Assembly: GCF_002210225.1 (NCBI RefSeq)
Contig: NZ_MWUJ01000001.1
Location: 180,380-244,379 of the forward strand
Direction: 5' to 3'
DNA from: Geofilum rhodophaeum
GTDB taxonomy: Bacteria > Bacteroidota > Bacteroidia > Bacteroidales > Marinilabiliaceae
Length of the DNA stretch: 64,000 bases
Shown here: positions 9,511 through 17,521 of the stretch, piece by piece
Numbering within the stretch: the first letter of the stretch is position 1
How the letters are laid out: every line of letters begins with the position of its first letter
The notes under the pieces: generated by a model
What the model was told of the DNA's origin: nothing
What the model saw: the letters and a program-made list of their open reading frames with translations, nothing else
The model's database searches: none
Translations under genes and position numbers: made by a program

Positions 9511-10806
9511 CTACGACAAGAACTTTTTGCGCAGATCTTCTATCTCGTCGGCTCCAATGGGAATCAAATCGCCAATGGAATGGCCCAGCACCAGCGACTT
9601 GGCAGAGAATTCCGCCACTTCAAGACGGTCGAAGGTTTGCAACAATTTGTCGCCGGTTACCACTACGGAGTCGTTTTCCACAATAACCACCGGGGTGTCT
9701 TTATCGATGGTGTCCAATATCTCGTTGCGGTCTTTAAAATGCGACCCAAAGGGCATGTTGGGTACGTCTTGCAAAAAGATCCAGCTTTCGGGAATGGTGC
9801 GGACATCAAATTTTTCGCCGGTCACCCCGTAGGCCATCAGATAGGGCGATTGGGTGAGAATAATGGAGTTGATTTCGGGATTCTTGCGGTACAACTCCTG
9901 GTGCAGCCAGGTGGCGCGACTGGGCAATTTGCCTTTCTCGCGCTTGCCGTCTTTAATGAGGACAATGTCTTCGGGAAAAATGTCCCAGCGCGACTTGTTG
10001 GTGGGGGTGATTAAAAAATCATTGCCTTTGAGTCGACGGGAGACTGTTCCGTAGGAGCTGATCATCATCCCTTGCTGACAGGCGCGACGGACAATCTTGG
10101 TGATTTCGGTTCGGATTTCCCGTTCCTTGCTGGAGTGCATTTCACACTCAAACTCAGGCTGCAAACGAGGAATTTGATCCTCAAAAGCATCGATTTGCTC
10201 ATCGCTCAAGCGCCGGCATTGTCCTATGGTCTTGGCATTGATAATGGTGCGGGCACACAATTCCAGTGTTTCAAAACGCTGAAACGCATCACTCAGGTCC
10301 GACCCGCCCAACACCGTGCCGTGATTCTCCATAATCACGGCCTTAAAGCCCTTGGCAAACTCCTTCCCGATTACCTCACCCAGTTCTTCGCTGCCCGGCA
10401 GGGCATAAGGTGCGTAGCCAATGGGACCGCAAACGTACTTGGCCTGGGGAATCACATTGGTATCGGGGATGGTGCGGGCGATGCTGAAAGAAACCAGTGC
10501 CGGAGGATGGGCGTGAATCACAGCCTTCAAATCGGGACGCATTTCAAAAATGGCCCGGTGAAAGGGGTACTCCGAAGAAGGCTTGTGCGGACCAACAATG
10601 GTGCCGTCGCGCTTCACCCGCATGATGTCGCGGGGCTTCAGATTGCCCTTGTCCACCCCGGAAGGGGTGATCCAAATATCTCCGTTCTCATCAATCACAG
10701 AGATGTTACCGCCCGAAGTGGTGGTCATCCCTCGTTTGTAGATCCTATCGATGACCATCACAATCTGGTCACGCGGATGCATCATTTCAACATTTAAAAA
10801 CTTCAT
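9511..10806 (-). CDS. Tandem class II aldolase/adducin protein, second domain lacking metal ligands
   Basis: The 431-residue protein holds two class II aldolase domains. Domain 1 (about 8-215) keeps the zinc ligands HAHP (near 98-101) and ENHG (near 159-162), and the usual GGNIS substrate loop. Domain 2 (about 230-425) keeps the fold pattern (SSYGTVSRR, FDRLEVAEFSAKSL) but has LTQSP in place of HxHP and VENDS in place of ENHG, so it should not bind zinc. Family members cleave sugar phosphates such as fuculose- or rhamnulose-1-phosphate. As the last gene of the rhaT-rhaA-rhaB-GH28 operon it may be a rhamnulose-1-phosphate aldolase, but the RhaEW-type protein at 17522-19477 is the stronger candidate. 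The length is about twice the usual single-domain aldolase. Confidence 0.8.
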   Translation of the reverse strand: MKFLNVEMMHPRDQIVMVIDRIYKRGMTTTSGGNISVIDENGDIWITPSGVDKGNLKPRDIMRVKRDGTIVGPHKPSSEYPFHRAIFEMRPDLKAVIHAHPPALVSFSIARTIPDTNVIPQAKYVCGPIGYAPYALPGSEELGEVIGKEFAKGFKAVIMENHGTVLGGSDLSDAFQRFETLELCARTIINAKTIGQCRRLSDEQIDAFEDQIPRLQPEFECEMHSSKEREIRTEITKIVRRACQQGMMISSYGTVSRRLKGNDFLITPTNKSRWDIFPEDIVLIKDGKREKGKLPSRATWLHQELYRKNPEINSIILTQSPYLMAYGVTGEKFDVRTIPESWIFLQDVPNMPFGSHFKDRNEILDTIDKDTPVVIVENDSVVVTGDKLLQTFDRLEVAEFSAKSLVLGHSIGDLIPIGADEIEDLRKKFLS

Positions 10807-10838
10807 CTCTGGTAATATTAAATCAGCGAAACTAAAAT

Positions 10839-12212
10839 CTATCTTTCCTCAAATCCTTCCACATGCTCATGAATGTGGGGCTCCTGCGACAAAACGCCGT
10901 AGCGCACCTGATCCAACACAATATTCTTAACGGGCGCCTCGGGGTCGGCCAATACTTGGGACACGAATTTCACATCTCCTATTTCCACGTTTTTAAGTGT
11001 TATGTCCGAAATACTGGTCAGACGACGCTCATAGGTGGGGACCAGGTTGCGCCACTGGTACAACACATCGGTTTCGATCCCCAGCACCCCGTCGCGAATG
11101 TTGCCGGCTTTGATGTTTTGCACATAAATATTCCGCACAAAACCGCCTCTTCGCTCGTTGGTCTTGATAAAAACCAGGTGGAACATCTTCGCCCCTTCTT
11201 CCACCACGCAATTATCGAGCAAGACATTCTCCACACCGCCCGATAACTCACTGCCTATGGCCAACAACTGGTGACCGTTTTTAACCCGACAGTTACGAAC
11301 CACCAAATTCCTGGTTGGTGTATTCAGTCGCCAGGCGTCCTGATTGCGGCCCGACTTAACGGCAATGGCATCGTCGCCCTGGTCAAAAACGCAATCCTCC
11401 ACCAACATATTTTGGGTCATTTCAGGATCCACGCCGTCGTTGTTGTGCCCGTGCGCATTTACTTGCACCCCGCGTACCACTACGTCGCTGCAAAGATAAG
11501 GATGAATTACCCAAAATGGACTGTTTTCAATGGAAACTCCCTCCATTAACACATTTTGGCAGCGGTTAAATTGTATGAAATGCGGCCGCATATTGATGTC
11601 GTCACGCACCATTTGACGTTCTTCCACGGGCACTCCCTGAGCGGCCATGTGGTAGAGTTGCTTCAGACCTTCCATGTGGGCTTCGGGACGGGGAAACCAT
11701 CTGCGCCAGGTCTCCATTTTGGCACGCAGCTTACCGGCTCCGGTAATGGCTACATTTTCACACTCATAGGCATAAATCAAGGGCGAATAATTGTAGCACT
11801 CCATGCCCTCCCAACTGGTGGGAACGGCCGGCAAATAATGTTCCGGATTACCGGAGAATTCGAGCACGGCACCCTCCTCAAGGTGGAGGTTGACGTGACT
11901 CTTAAAATGTAAGGCCTTGCTGGGCCAGGTGCCGGGGGGAACCAGCACGACACCGCCTCCGGCGGCGGAGGCTTCTTCAAAGGCTGCAGCCAGGGCTGCT
12001 GATGTGGCCTCCAGGTCATCGGGATCGGCCCCGAAGTCAACAATATTCAGTCGCACACAATTTGAAAAGTCGGGAACCGTAATGGCCGGCATGTCAAAAG
12101 GCGCCTCCACCTCAATGGATTGGTGGGCAACGGGACCACTTGCCGGAGTACAACTCCAAAGGAGCAGGGCAAGCGTCAAAAGACTTGAAACAGGATAAAG
12201 AAAGGATCGCAT
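10839..12212 (-). CDS. Glycoside hydrolase family 28 (polygalacturonase/rhamnogalacturonase), lipoprotein
   Basis: The start is set at 12212 because the protein then opens with a lipoprotein signal (MRSFLYPVSSLLTLALLLWSC). An upstream in-frame ATG at 12317 would overlap rhaB and bury the signal. The 457-residue right-handed beta-helix carries the GH28 motifs NDGVDP (near 257), QGDDAIAVKSG (near 278) and an IKTNERRGG variant of the RIK motif. The usual GHG motif is altered to NGHQLLAIGSE. It should hydrolyse galacturonic acid linkages in pectin or rhamnogalacturonan in the periplasm or at the surface. It is embedded in the cytoplasmic rhamnose operon, 31 bp after rhaB. Confidence 0.88.
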   Translation of the reverse strand: MRSFLYPVSSLLTLALLLWSCTPASGPVAHQSIEVEAPFDMPAITVPDFSNCVRLNIVDFGADPDDLEATSAALAAAFEEASAAGGGVVLVPPGTWPSKALHFKSHVNLHLEEGAVLEFSGNPEHYLPAVPTSWEGMECYNYSPLIYAYECENVAITGAGKLRAKMETWRRWFPRPEAHMEGLKQLYHMAAQGVPVEERQMVRDDINMRPHFIQFNRCQNVLMEGVSIENSPFWVIHPYLCSDVVVRGVQVNAHGHNNDGVDPEMTQNMLVEDCVFDQGDDAIAVKSGRNQDAWRLNTPTRNLVVRNCRVKNGHQLLAIGSELSGGVENVLLDNCVVEEGAKMFHLVFIKTNERRGGFVRNIYVQNIKAGNIRDGVLGIETDVLYQWRNLVPTYERRLTSISDITLKNVEIGDVKFVSQVLADPEAPVKNIVLDQVRYGVLSQEPHIHEHVEGFEER

Positions 12213-12243
12213 AGCTTTTGTTTTTATTTTTTTACCTAACTGC

Positions 12244-13599
12244 TTATTGGTCGAGTCCCAAATTAATTTGAACCGCTGCTCCGGGAAAAACTTTGGGGGC
12301 CAGAACCAGGGCGGCACCTAAGGCGCTGGCATTATCCACTTCGGAGGTCCGCACCCGCAAATGGGGCAAGAGGGCGGCTACCAGGTAGACAAAGTGACGG
12401 TTTCGTGCAAAGCCGCCGGATACAAACAGATCTTTTACCAATCCTTTATCTCCCAGCACCAAATGCACCGAATCCACAGCAAGTCGGGTCAGGTCGTACA
12501 TCAACTGATGGTAAGCGGTTTCAAAATCGGGGAAGGCCGACAGGTCAACCCTCAGATCCAAATGCCCTTCGGGAACGCTCTCCGCAAAGAAGGCCGGATA
12601 GCCGGCGCGCTGCGCAACCAGGGCATCCAGGAGGCCTGCGTTAAAACCTACCTCCTTATAGGCCTTATCGGGCAAGTTGAAATACTGGGTGAGGCGTTTC
12701 ACGTTGACGTCGTGAATGTGTCCCATAAAAAAGCGGGACGATTTTACGGGCTGTTGCTTGATGCTCATGTAGCAGAGCGAATCGCTGCGGAGCTCCTGTT
12801 CGGTAAGGGGACTGTGGTTAAAGGGGTTCATATTGATGAGCCAGGTGCCCGTACTCATCAACAAAAAGGGTGCTGAACTGCCGCGCAGGTAGGGCACCAG
12901 AGAGGCCGAACTGTCGTGTATGCCCACGCCCACCTGGACTTCCTGTCCGCCTATTTCGACCGGAAAAACGGTATCGTTGGGCACGGGAGCAGGCAGGGAA
13001 AAGCCGGCATCGGAAAGCCAGGAATGGTAGTGCATTTTATCGAAATCCCACATAAAAGTATGGCAACCCAGTGAGGTGTATTCAGATACGTACTTTTGGG
13101 TAAAGACCGAAGACAAATACTGGGGAAAGTGCAATATGTGTTGGGCGCGCCGGGCAATGGCCGGACGCTGTTTCTGTACCCACAGCAATTGAATGCCCGA
13201 ATTGAGCATGACACCGAGGGCGGGACTGGCCGTACGCCGACAAAACTCGGTTTCCCCTCCGTAGTGTTCAAACAGATGGGTCTGGTAATCGGGTTCAACT
13301 TCTTTTAAGTAGTTGTATACGGGCGACAGTCGTTGCCCTTCGCCGTCGACCCACACCAGGGATGCGCCATAGGTCGAAAAATTTACGCCGCAAAGCCGGT
13401 AACCATCTGCCACAACCTGCTCCAGGGCTTTGTGCATCCAGGCCTCTATGCGCACAATATCGTCGCACTCGGTGCCGTCTTCATCTCTTGTTACCGGAAA
13501 CTTTTCTTCCGTTTGCTGCACCAATTGCAACTGCTCATTAAACAGCAAAAGCTTTTTGTTGGTTTTTCCAATGTCAAAAACTGCCAGAACCTTCTCCAT
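12244..13599 (-). CDS. rhaB: Rhamnulokinase (FGGY family)
   Basis: This 451-residue FGGY carbohydrate kinase phosphorylates L-rhamnulose to L-rhamnulose-1-phosphate with ATP. The N-terminal phosphate loop reads AVFDIGKTNKKLLLF, a form typical of Bacteroidota sugar kinases. NFSTYGASLVWVDGEG gives the substrate side, LMSTGTWLINMNP the second nucleotide motif, and LFVSGGFARNRHF the adenosine motif. It follows the rhamnose isomerase gene by 69 bp, with a stable hairpin between them. Kinase specificity is inferred from the rhaT-rhaA context. Confidence 0.9.
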   Translation of the reverse strand: MEKVLAVFDIGKTNKKLLLFNEQLQLVQQTEEKFPVTRDEDGTECDDIVRIEAWMHKALEQVVADGYRLCGVNFSTYGASLVWVDGEGQRLSPVYNYLKEVEPDYQTHLFEHYGGETEFCRRTASPALGVMLNSGIQLLWVQKQRPAIARRAQHILHFPQYLSSVFTQKYVSEYTSLGCHTFMWDFDKMHYHSWLSDAGFSLPAPVPNDTVFPVEIGGQEVQVGVGIHDSSASLVPYLRGSSAPFLLMSTGTWLINMNPFNHSPLTEQELRSDSLCYMSIKQQPVKSSRFFMGHIHDVNVKRLTQYFNLPDKAYKEVGFNAGLLDALVAQRAGYPAFFAESVPEGHLDLRVDLSAFPDFETAYHQLMYDLTRLAVDSVHLVLGDKGLVKDLFVSGGFARNRHFVYLVAALLPHLRVRTSEVDNASALGAALVLAPKVFPGAAVQINLGLDQ

Positions 13600-13626
13600 T
13601 TCCCAGGTATTTAAAAAGCCACAAAA

Positions 13627-13648
13627 GCAGACTCCCGAAGGAATCTGC
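13627..13648 (-). terminator. TTCG-capped hairpin between rhaA and rhaB
   Basis: On the minus strand GCAGATTCC pairs with GGAGTCTGC around a TTCG loop (9 pairs including one wobble), followed by TTTTG. It may attenuate transcription or protect the rhaTA messenger end rather than stop it fully. Confidence 0.6.
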
Positions 13649-13668
13649 TTCCATGGCTGATGTTTGAT

Positions 13669-14937
13669 TTAGCGTTTGAGCAATACTTCGTTTTCGTACT
13701 GCTGAATTTCAGTAATAAAAGCTTCATCGGCAGGCACGTTGTTCTGCAGGCAGTAATAATCCCACACGGCACCAAAGGCACGGGTCTTCAGCAACTCAAG
13801 ATAGGCCAGTCGCTCAAAATACTTGCCTTCTTCTTCGAGCTTCACCAGGTTTTTGGTCGGCTCGAGCATGGCCTGCATAAAGGCTTGCTGTGCCGCACGG
13901 GTACCTACCACATAGGCCCCCACCCGGTTGATGGAACCATCGAAAAAGTCGAGACCAATTTTTACACGCGGCAGGTAGTTGTTGCGCACGATTTCGCTGG
14001 CAATGAGACGCACCTCATCGTTGAGGGTGACCACGTGGTCGGAGTCCCACCGGATGGGGCGACTGATGTGCAGGAGCACATCGTCGACAAACTGCAGGCA
14101 CGAGGAAATCTTATCGCCCACCGATTCGGTCAGGTGAAAATGGCCGCTGTCGAGACAAATGGCTTTGTTGTTTTTAATGGCATAACCCAGGTAGAAATCG
14201 TGCGACCCTACGGTCATGGCTTCTGCTCCAATGCCAAAGAGCTTACTTTCTACCGCATCGATCAAATGCTCCTTGGGATAGGGGGTGCCCAATGCCTCGT
14301 CGAGGGCATCCTTCAATATGGCCCGGTGTCCGTTCCGGTCGATGGGCTCGTCCTTAGAACCATCAGGAATCCAGGTGTTCATCACACAGGGGGTGCCCAA
14401 CTGCTTGCCCATTTCTGCCGAAATGGCCCTACAACGCTTCACGTGCTCAATCCAAAAATTTCGAACTTTGGGATCCTTACTCGACAGGGTGAAACCCGAA
14501 TCGGCCATGGGGTGCGAAAAACAAGTGGGGTTAAAATCCAGGCCCATGCCTCTTTCCTTGGCCCAATCGATCCAACTCTGAAAATGCTTTACTTCAATTT
14601 GGTCGCGATCCACTACTTCTCCCCCAAAATCACCATAGATGGCATGCAGGTTCAAACGCTGTTTGCCGGGCAAAAGCGACAGCACTTTATCGAGGTCGGC
14701 CCGCATTTGCTCCAGACTCTTGGCCTTTCCCGGATGGTTTCCGGTTACCTGAATGCCGCCGCCGCCCAATTCGGCATCGGGTGTTTCAAATCCACCCACG
14801 TCATCGGTCTGCCAGCAATGGAGACTGATTTGCACCTCATCCATACCGGCTACTACTGCGTCGGTATCCACTCCAAGCGCAGCGTACTGCGCTTTGGCCA
14901 ATTCATAGGCCTGCTCAATCATTGTCTTCTTGTCCAT
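13669..14937 (-). CDS. rhaA: L-rhamnose isomerase
   Basis: The 422-residue cytoplasmic enzyme converts L-rhamnose to L-rhamnulose. It matches the family length (about 420) and shows the characteristic N-terminal motif VQISLHCWQTDDVGGFE and GGGIQVTGNHPG. Metal and substrate residues lie in the segments LDFNPTCFSHP, LDSGHFHLTESV, and HISRPIRWDSDHVV. Bacteroidota literature also calls it RhaI. It starts 24 bp after rhaT and is the second gene of the operon. Confidence 0.96.
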   Translation of the reverse strand: MDKKTMIEQAYELAKAQYAALGVDTDAVVAGMDEVQISLHCWQTDDVGGFETPDAELGGGGIQVTGNHPGKAKSLEQMRADLDKVLSLLPGKQRLNLHAIYGDFGGEVVDRDQIEVKHFQSWIDWAKERGMGLDFNPTCFSHPMADSGFTLSSKDPKVRNFWIEHVKRCRAISAEMGKQLGTPCVMNTWIPDGSKDEPIDRNGHRAILKDALDEALGTPYPKEHLIDAVESKLFGIGAEAMTVGSHDFYLGYAIKNNKAICLDSGHFHLTESVGDKISSCLQFVDDVLLHISRPIRWDSDHVVTLNDEVRLIASEIVRNNYLPRVKIGLDFFDGSINRVGAYVVGTRAAQQAFMQAMLEPTKNLVKLEEEGKYFERLAYLELLKTRAFGAVWDYYCLQNNVPADEAFITEIQQYENEVLLKR

Positions 14938-14961
14938 AATATCTCTTTAAATCTTTAAGTG

Positions 14962-16032
14962 CTATAAACTGTTGCCCAATCCCACCAGCAATACCGAAAG
15001 GAAAATTACTGCGATACCTGCCGAGATGGTCATAATGGTTTTTTTGGAAGTGCCCTTCCACTCCTTATTGTAGATGCCCCACATGTTGGCGGTAAGGATG
15101 ATGGTGGACATATGCAAAATCCACGAGCTGGCTCCGTTACCAATCTTGCTTTCGCCCATTCCAAAGAAGAAAAACTGCAGGAACCAGGTGGTACCGGCCA
15201 GGGCTGCAAACAAATAATTGCGCATCAGCGGGGTTTTCTTATCCACATACTCGCCGTAACTCTTGTTGCGGAAACTCAAAATCAAACACCAAATCAGGTT
15301 GGTGGTCAGTCCCCCCCACAAAATAACCACAAAGGTCACGTTGTTGGCAAAGAGGTGACTGCTGCCCTCAAAGAGCTGGTCGGGCACTTTGGCTGCTTCT
15401 GCGGCCAGCGACTTGCCGGCTTCCAGTCCGTAGTTGAAAAAGGCACTCAGCACCCCTGAAATAATGGCCACGACCAATCCTTTGCCCATGGCAAACTCTT
15501 TAACACTGGCGCTCTTTTGCTCGGCCGACAATTCCTTCTCTTTCAAAATTCCGGCTCTTCCGGTCAGGGCAATACCTACCAAACAAACCACTACGCCAAG
15601 CAGCACCACCAAACCTCCGGTGGAGTTGATCATATCGGTGAAGGTTTCTTTACCGACCACATTCATAATGTCGTAAAAAATGGGCGGAACCATGGCTCCA
15701 AAGGCAGCGGTAGTACCCAATATCACCGAATTTCCCAGCGACATGCCCAGGTAACGCACACCTAAACCATAGGTAAGTCCGCCAATCCCCCACAATACAC
15801 CCAGCATATATACTACCCAGAAAATCTCTGAGGAAGCGGCAGCAATGATGTCCATGAAATTGGGAATGGTAAGCCAGGCTGCCAAAGGCGGCACAATCAG
15901 CCACGAAAACAAACCGCCCACCAACCAGTAGGTCTCCCACGACCACTGACGTACTTTATTGAAAGGCATGTAAAAGCTCCCGGAGGCAAAACCTCCGATC
16001 GAATGAAAGAGTACTCCTAATAACGCTTGCAT
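14962..16032 (-). CDS. rhaT: L-rhamnose:H+ symporter
   Basis: The 356-residue protein has ten hydrophobic segments and the RhaT family opening (MQALLGVLFHSIGGFASGSFY, with FNKVRQWSWETYWL after it). It imports L-rhamnose across the inner membrane. The length and order of helices fit RhaT of the drug/metabolite transporter superfamily. It is the first gene of the operon and has the strongest promoter of the region, a TTG-N20-TAnnTTTG site with an adjoining 38-bp operator box. Confidence 0.95.
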   Translation of the reverse strand: MQALLGVLFHSIGGFASGSFYMPFNKVRQWSWETYWLVGGLFSWLIVPPLAAWLTIPNFMDIIAAASSEIFWVVYMLGVLWGIGGLTYGLGVRYLGMSLGNSVILGTTAAFGAMVPPIFYDIMNVVGKETFTDMINSTGGLVVLLGVVVCLVGIALTGRAGILKEKELSAEQKSASVKEFAMGKGLVVAIISGVLSAFFNYGLEAGKSLAAEAAKVPDQLFEGSSHLFANNVTFVVILWGGLTTNLIWCLILSFRNKSYGEYVDKKTPLMRNYLFAALAGTTWFLQFFFFGMGESKIGNGASSWILHMSTIILTANMWGIYNKEWKGTSKKTIMTISAGIAVIFLSVLLVGLGNSL

Positions 16033-16079
16033 AAAAGACCTTTTAAGTTAGCATAGAATTGTAAATGGTTATCAATAGT

Positions 16080-16145
16080 CAAAAATAACAGTCTGCTAAG
16101 GCTTTAACAATACACAAATTGACACATTTTTTACATTTTTTGGCA
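16080..16145 (-). promoter_or_regulatory. Rhamnose operon promoter and AraC-type operator box
   Basis: A -33 TTG (16110-16108) and a -7 TATTTTTG (16087-16080) are separated by exactly 20 bp, about 50 bp before the rhaT start. The adjoining 38-bp box (16145-16108, minus) carries half-sites TGCCA and TGTCA 21 bp apart and matches 34 of 38 bases of 1346-1383 upstream of the fasciclin gene. Such 21-bp direct repeats touching -33 are typical of AraC-type activators. Confidence 0.8.
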
Positions 16146-16164
16146 TTAAACAGCCCTCATGCAA

Positions 16165-16196
16165 AAGAGGCTGCCTGTAAGTACAGACAACCTCTT
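16165..16196 (-). terminator. Terminator of the six-gene dehydrogenase/aldolase operon
   Basis: A 14-pair stem (AAGAGGTTGTCTGT with ACAGGCAGCCTCTT, two wobbles) capped by ACTT, followed by TTTT, lies 35 bp after the last gene of the operon on the minus strand. Confidence 0.85.
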
Positions 16197-16230
16197 AGTG
16201 GCGCACAGCAGTGCTGTATGTAAGGTTGTA

Positions 16231-17511
16231 CTAGCCTTTCAGCAAGTGACCCTTCTCCAAAACAATGTTCTCGGCCTCCACATTCCAGAGTCCTTTATGA
16301 CGTGCGCAAGCAGCGTGCAATTCGGCAAAGACCGGGTTGGTTTTCCCCTTCTCCTCAAAATCAGAGATGGCGGTGAGCGGAAACTCAAAATGGGTATAGA
16401 TCAATTTCTTTCCACCGGGTATTTCGGGCAGACGCAAAGTGGTGTCGATCACCGCATCGAGGCCCCCGATGTGGGTGACCAGTCCGGCCGGATCCAGTCC
16501 CTTGGCCATCATTTCGAGCGCCTCCTTCATATCGTCGGTATTGCCCCCGCTGGTACCCACAATGTGGGTAAACTCATAGTGCACCTTGTAGAAATTGAGG
16601 GGTGCGGTAAAGTTGGGGTCGCTGGGACCGGCAAAAAAGTTGAGGCAGCCGTCGAAGGCCAAAATCTGGTCGGCCTGCTCAATAATGGGCACCACCGGCG
16701 CAAACACAAATACATCGTCGTAGCCACTGCCACCGGTCAGTTCTTTGAGTCCTGCCGTCGGATCCTTCATCTCACGGGTATTCACATAACGCAAGTCAAT
16801 GCCCTTTGAACGGGCAAAGTCCACGGTGTACAACGAAGCTGCCCGGTCGAGCCGATCCTGATCAATATCGGTAATTACCAACAAAGATGGCTTCCGGTCC
16901 TCCCGACGCAAAGCATAATTAATGGCCGCCAGCCCCATCGGTCCCACTCCGGCTAAAATCGCCATTTTCCCACCATCCACAATTTCCATTTTGTGCACAT
17001 AACTGCCCGGTGTGGTGTGGTAGTTGGCGTGCATGGCACCAATTACACAGGATAAGGGCTCCGAAAGAGATGCCGGATAATAACCCGGTCCCTCATAAGG
17101 CAGTAAGCAACCCAGCTCCATCACCTCGTTGGGAATGATCACATAGGTGGCGTCGCCACCTATGTGGGCGTAACTGTAGCCCGGGGCACTCAGTACCCCT
17201 ACCGGTCCGTCCTCATAATTCAGTGCCGGCTGAATCGAAAACTTATCGCCGGCCTTAAACCGACTGGCCCACTTGGATCCAATCTCCACCAACTCACCTG
17301 CAAACTCGTGTCCAATTATAATGGGCGCCTCCGCCACATTATCCGGAATCCGCTTATGATCGGTCCCCTGAGTGGCCGCCTTGTAGGACGACATACAAAT
17401 GCTGTCGCTCACCACCTTGGCCAAAATTTCATCCTCCTTAATGGCAGGCAATTCAAACTCCTCCATCCGCAAGTCCTTCTTGCCGTACAATCGTATCGCT
17501 TTAGTCTTCAT
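16231..17511 (-). CDS. Zinc-dependent medium-chain dehydrogenase, L-sorbose-1-phosphate-reductase-like
   Basis: The 426-residue protein is a medium-chain alcohol dehydrogenase: catalytic zinc ligands C39 and H68-E69 (GHEFAGELVEIG), and a Rossmann motif AILAGVGPMGLAAINYA followed by an acidic turn (ITDIDQDRLD) that favours NAD. The structural four-cysteine zinc lobe of classic alcohol dehydrogenases is absent. The length and layout resemble SorE-type sugar-phosphate dehydrogenases. It is the last gene of the operon, 10 bp after the aldolase/SDR fusion, so it probably oxidises or reduces a substrate or product of that enzyme (for instance lactaldehyde/propanediol or a ketose phosphate). The precise substrate is not readable. 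Confidence 0.8.
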   Translation of the reverse strand: MKTKAIRLYGKKDLRMEEFELPAIKEDEILAKVVSDSICMSSYKAATQGTDHKRIPDNVAEAPIIIGHEFAGELVEIGSKWASRFKAGDKFSIQPALNYEDGPVGVLSAPGYSYAHIGGDATYVIIPNEVMELGCLLPYEGPGYYPASLSEPLSCVIGAMHANYHTTPGSYVHKMEIVDGGKMAILAGVGPMGLAAINYALRREDRKPSLLVITDIDQDRLDRAASLYTVDFARSKGIDLRYVNTREMKDPTAGLKELTGGSGYDDVFVFAPVVPIIEQADQILAFDGCLNFFAGPSDPNFTAPLNFYKVHYEFTHIVGTSGGNTDDMKEALEMMAKGLDPAGLVTHIGGLDAVIDTTLRLPEIPGGKKLIYTHFEFPLTAISDFEEKGKTNPVFAELHAACARHKGLWNVEAENIVLEKGHLLKG

Positions 17512-17521
17512 TTTTTCTTTT

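Noticed and set aside
12213..12317. Longer N-terminus of the GH28 gene from 12317
   Set aside because: It overlaps the end of rhaB and places 35 odd residues before a complete lipoprotein signal. The start at 12212 is preferred.
13660..14958. Open frame of 432 codons on the plus strand opposite rhaA
   Set aside because: It lies wholly over the strongly supported L-rhamnose isomerase; its translation has no recognisable domain. It is a shadow of codon bias.
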